A stretch of 11,162 nucleotides of DNA from Larix sibirica (Eukaryota > Streptophyta > Pinopsida > Pinales > Pinaceae): NCBI GenBank assembly GCA_004151065.3, contig NWUY0300001411.1, positions 45,582 through 56,743 of the forward strand. The letters run 5' to 3'. This document shows positions 8,753 to 11,162 of the stretch, piece by piece. The position numbers and the translations under genes were made by a program. Numbering within the stretch: the first letter of the stretch is position 1; every line of letters begins with the position of its first letter. Below the pieces are notes generated by a model. It ran no database searches, was not told the DNA's origin, and was given only the letters and a program-made list of their open reading frames with translations.

Positions 8753-9105
8753 TCGGACAAGGTGCCAAATGCTTTGTTAGGGAATTGCAAACTAGGCATG
8801 CAATCTACTTGTTTTACCTATAGAATCTTGTCGTAGAGAAAACCTCGTCAAATCAACAAAGGCACATGGTTCTTCTTATATCAACAAGTTGTAGAATGGG
8901 CAAATAACAAACTTAATGGAATGCCACATTTTACCATTATACATCAACAACAAAATGCATTAGATACATAAATTCATGAAGAAATGCTTAGAACAAGAGA
9001 AGTACGTTGGCAACCAAAAGACGTGGTTGGAAAAAATACAAAGCACTCACAACTGGACATGCACCTGAATTTTTGCACACATACTAGTTTAACCATACTT
9101 TAGGA
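8753..9105 (+). pseudogene. decayed coding-like stretch, unknown
   Basis: After an acceptor-like CCCTTTTGTTGTTTTATAG (ending 8752), one frame is readable to about 9105 with three stops (TAG 8834, TAA near 8968, TAG near 9101). Segments such as KGTWFFLYQQVVEWANNKL, HFTIIHQQQNALD and IHEEMLRTREVRWQPKDVV look protein-like. A donor-like GAA|GTACGT lies near 9001. I recognise no family. It could be a remnant of the element downstream of the primer-site-like motif or a host exon. The sequence is too decayed to decide. Confidence 0.25.
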
Positions 9106-9478
9106 GATGCACAGATGCAAGTGTATGCCTCTACACCTGCAAAATGATGCAAAATCAATTTCTATTGTCCTTATAGAGCACATTTCTATCTATATATGTT
9201 ACCATTTATTTTGAATATAATTTGGCCCACTTTAGTTCTCTCTCGTTGTATTGGAAATTGATTATGAAAGTCGTTTTATAGTATATAAGACCTCACTGAT
9301 CATTCCAGCATAAATCATAAATGTGTATATAGAGTGTTATCTTAAATATAAATACATTTCAAAAAGACACAATATATTTGACAACATCAAAATCATTAAT
9401 GTTGAGCACAATACCAATAGAAGAAACATCAGATGACCAAGTGGGTAACCATCTATTATTCAAAGAAACTTTACTCAC
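9106..9478. other. no gene seen; possible minus-strand intron
   Basis: AT-rich, no usable frame on either strand. If the minus-strand donor at 9479/9478 is real, this is intron or post-gene sequence for the exon pair at 9479-9844. Confidence 0.35.
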
Positions 9479-9844
9479 CTTACATGTTTGTGTCCTATCC
9501 TGCAGGAGATTTTGCAACCGCTTCCGAAGCAATAGCTAACTGTGTGAATTGTTGAGTAGCCTCGGGTGGAAGCAAAGTATCTGCAAACTTTTGAGTAGGC
9601 TCAGGGGAAAATGAAGTTTTTGCAAGCTGCTGAGTAGGATCAGGAGGACCAAATGTATCTGAAAGGCTCCCTGCTAAACAAAAATGCAAACTTTTGATTG
9701 CCAACTTCTTTAGTTGGAGCCATATTCTAAAACTCCAATCCATTCTTAACAAAAAACTATGATACTTTCAATATTGCAAACCAGTTCTTCATCACTAGGC
9801 TTTGGTGGAGGTGCAAGCAGAGAAGATGATATTTGGGGAAGCAA
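9479..9844 (-). CDS. two-exon fragment of an unidentified Pro/Gln-rich protein
   Basis: Reading the minus strand, exon A (9844-9766) follows an acceptor (TTGTTTGCCTCAG). It encodes 26 residues, including SSLLAPPPKPSDEELVCNIE, plus one base. A 95-bp intron (9765-9671) starts GTATCA and ends TTTTTGTTTAGCAG. Exon B (from 9670) supplies the two bases that finish an Arg codon and stays in frame: SLSDTFGPPDPTQQLAKTS, then FSPEPTQKFADTL and LPPEATQQFTQLA. It continues to TAG at 9495-9497. A strong donor, AAG|GTGAGTAA, follows at 9478, so the exon may run into a spliced 3' UTR. Alternatively the stop is a decay mutation. Frame conservation across good splice sites supports a real or recently real gene. 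I do not recognise the family. The fragment has no start codon here. Confidence 0.5.
9550..9666 (-). repeat. three 39-bp tandem repeats coding 13-residue units
   Basis: Units lie at 9550-9588, 9589-9627 and 9628-9666. On the + strand each starts TGTTGAGTAG, TTTTGAGTAG or TGCTGAGTAG. They encode PPDPTQQLAKTSF-like units in phase on the minus strand. A faded fourth unit may lie at 9511-9549. The in-frame period suggests growth under coding selection. Confidence 0.75.
9671..9765 (-). other. predicted 95-bp GT-AG intron
   Basis: The donor is GAAA|GTATCA and the acceptor GTTTAGCAG|GG on the minus strand. It is T-rich and of a common plant intron length. It contains in-frame stops, so its removal is needed to join the flanking readings. 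The joined codon is AGG. Confidence 0.5.
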
Positions 9845-9897
9845 CTGAGGCAAACAAGATCAACTCTAACAGACGAAGTTTGTGTTAGCAATTATTA

Positions 9898-10224
9898 TTC
9901 AAAATCAGTCAGCTCCTAAATACACCCTACAAGGATGTTGTGATAATGTTGGGAATCAACCACATCGATATCAATCAAGACATTTTTACTGACAAATTCA
10001 ACATGGACGTTTCAAAACAAGCCTTCCATCTGGAAAGGATGACCATCATATGCCATGATCATCATGTCTAATCTAAAGAAAGAGAACCAAATCGATATAG
10101 AATCGATGCGAATGAAATTCATTTCATTTAGTGATGTGATTGGTCGTCGAACTATCTCGGAATGATTATGAGCCCGAGAACTAGCTCTCGAGGAGGATCT
10201 AACTTCATTTGGCACCAACCTCAT
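9898..10224 (-). pseudogene. retropepsin-like (aspartic protease) relic of an LTR element, C-terminal half
   Basis: On the minus strand, MMIMAYDGHPFQMEGLF is followed by a stop (TGA, 10012-10014). The same frame then reads NVHVEFVSKNVLIDIDVVDS and QHYHNILVGC, then another stop. This follows the order seen in retroelement protease-like domains of plants: an A-[FY]-D-G turn, two beta-strands, a V-V-D, and an N-[IL]-L-[LV]-G close. This protease cleaves the gag-pol polyprotein. The N-terminal half with the catalytic Asp (usually D-S/T-G) is not visible, although the frame is open upstream through RSSSRASSRAHNHSEIVRRP. At least one stop splits the domain. The assignment rests on pattern recognition. 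A host gene fragment is the alternative. Confidence 0.45.
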
Positions 10225-10638
10225 TGGCTAATTCACTTCGTTAATCAAGAGCTACATATTGTTGTACATGTATCTCTGTAGCGCCCACTAAGTTTCCCTC
10301 CTCCAAGGTCTGACACCTTCGGCTATTGTTCTTGGCTGACTGAACAAGTCCTGGTCTCTCTAATTGCTCATATATCAAGGTTGAGTTTCACTCTTGATGC
10401 TGAGCTAAAGCTACTGTAGGGACTGGAGGGACCGGAAGCACCATAAGTAAAGTAGGATTTCCATGAACACCTAACAAAGAGTTGGAACAAAAAAATGAGC
10501 GAGAGTTGAGAAAGCCACCATGAACATATATTGGGATGATAGAGTAGAAGGTGAGTTCAAAGTTCGACAAAGCTGGGAATTAAGGGAGAGCTGGCTAACT
10601 ATAACAAATCTCCGAATAAATTACCTCAGTCCCAACTA
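10225..10638 (-). other. unresolved minus-strand coding-like sequence
   Basis: A minus-strand reading at 10570-10388 ends with TLLMVLPVPPVPTVALAQHQ, after an acceptor-like TCTTTGTTAG. Another frame over the same bases gives YGASGPSSPYSSFSSASRV. Between a primer-site-like motif and a protease relic one expects gag, but no capsid or zinc-knuckle motif is seen. It could also be another Pro-rich exon of the gene whose exons lie at 9479-9844. Confidence 0.2.
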
Positions 10639-10654
10639 TATAGCTTGATTACCA
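10639..10654 (-). promoter_or_regulatory. degenerate primer-binding-site-like motif, minus strand
   Basis: The minus strand reads TGGTAATCAAGCTATA, which differs from the plant initiator-Met primer site and its usual trailing bases (TGGTATCAGAGC, then TATA) by one inserted A and one missing G. It points into the protease relic, which lies in the same direction about 430 bases away. A flanking LTR would lie at higher coordinates. No clear CA end is seen directly before it. Confidence 0.35.
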
Positions 10655-10941
10655 AACCATCTTAAACTAGATGTGATGTCGATGCGAGTTGTTGGTTTTT
10701 ATATTAACATAAGCGTAAACAATTTTCAAGTGTCTTGGATTCTTTACTTGAATTTTATTTTAAACTTTCAACTATATCTGGAGTATGGATATTTTAAGCC
10801 AATTTTCACTGTTGTCTTGTTGGTTCACGGTAGTGCGTTGCACTTTCTAGCAATTTTCACTATTATTTTATTTATAAGGTTGTTGGTTTTGCCACAGTTT
10901 GGTCATTATTAATCATATATCTTCACTTAAAAAAAGTTTTG
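10655..10941. other. AT-rich stretch, no supported gene; possible minus-strand LTR
   Basis: A + strand reading of 79 codons at 10673-10912 is hydrophobic and Phe/Leu/Ile-rich, as expected by chance from T-rich DNA. On the minus strand a TATAAAAA-like run near 10697 and the primer-site-like motif to its left would fit LTR sequence. Nothing fixes the limits. Confidence 0.3.
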
Positions 10942-11022
10942 ACTAGATAGATCTGATAGATCAGTATGCTAAAGACCAATATTACTAGATAGATCGATCA
11001 TATCCTTTTATAGACCAATCGG
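10942..11022 (+). repeat. imperfect 42-bp tandem duplication
   Basis: Both copies start ACTAGATAGATC (10942 and 10984) and contain GACCAAT (10974 and 11013), with a small length difference between. The interior has GATC-rich, nearly palindromic pieces such as AGATCTGATAGATC. Confidence 0.5.
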
Positions 11023-11087
11023 CCATAGAGTGCACTCTTACAAATCTAGGTATAGCAACTACAAATCTTGTCACGAATAACAATAGA

Positions 11088-11162
11088 TGTAATACCCCCA
11101 TTTTGACCCTTGGAATTATTGGCTTAATGTGTAAATATTGTGCATATGCGATGTATACATTC
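11088..11162 (+). mobile_element. possible LTR start, cut by window end
   Basis: TGTAATACCCCCATTTTGACCC resembles the TGTAACACCC-type start seen in many plant Ty3/gypsy LTRs. The preceding bases are not a purine tract, so if real it would be a 5' LTR or solo LTR edge. It runs off the window, so no end, primer site or target duplication can be checked. Confidence 0.35.

Noticed and set aside
10275-10290. TGTAGCGCCCACTAAG as another LTR start
   Set aside because: It shares only about ten bases with LTR-type starts and lies inside the minus-strand relic, with no boundary signs.
10673-10912. + strand 79-residue membrane-like protein
   Set aside because: It is T-rich DNA giving Phe/Leu/Ile. There are no start context, splice signals or homology cues.
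1-11162. tRNA, rRNA, CRISPR array, bacterial promoters or operons
   Set aside because: No cloverleaf, conserved rRNA segment, regular spacer array or bacterial gene spacing was seen on either strand.

Overview
This AT-rich window looks like intergenic or intronic DNA from a land-plant nuclear genome, probably a large one. The basis is decayed long-terminal-repeat (LTR) retrotransposon pieces, plant-type splice signals, no bacterial gene layout and no intact long reading frame. A gymnosperm or another repeat-rich seed plant is a weak inference only. I found no intact gene, RNA gene, CRISPR array or operon.

Layout on the + strand. Positions 1-2936 hold a decayed, mostly open reading frame that hops between frames. 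It lacks recognisable reverse transcriptase or integrase motifs and runs into a purine tract and a probable 3' LTR (2937 to about 3300). Positions 3301-4829 are mainly featureless, with a weak minus-strand LTR/primer-site candidate near 4000. Positions 4830-5020 could be a lone (pseudo)exon with good acceptor and donor signals. Positions 5021-6364 show nothing firm. Positions 6365-7721 are a clear relic of a Ty3/gypsy integrase: zinc finger, catalytic core, GPF/Y-like linker and chromodomain-like tail. It is broken by stops and frameshifts, and the catalytic Glu is replaced by Lys. It is followed by an LTR-like stretch ending in a tRNA-Met primer-site-like TGGTATC (8353). Positions 8429-9105 are decayed, weakly coding-like sequence.

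Layout on the minus strand. From 10654 down to 9898 a second relic reads primer-site-like motif, unresolved coding-like sequence, then the C-terminal half of a retropepsin-like domain. Immediately after it on the same strand lie two candidate exons (9844-9766 and 9670-9479). They splice in frame across a 95-bp GT-AG intron and encode a proline/glutamine-rich protein with 13-residue repeats. This pair is the best hint of a host gene or captured gene fragment. The right edge has an imperfect 42-bp tandem duplication (10942-11022) and a possible LTR start (11088 to the end).

Nothing here works together as a living pathway. The window is best read as nested retrotransposon remains with two possible host exon fragments. 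All family assignments are from motif recognition by eye, without database searches.
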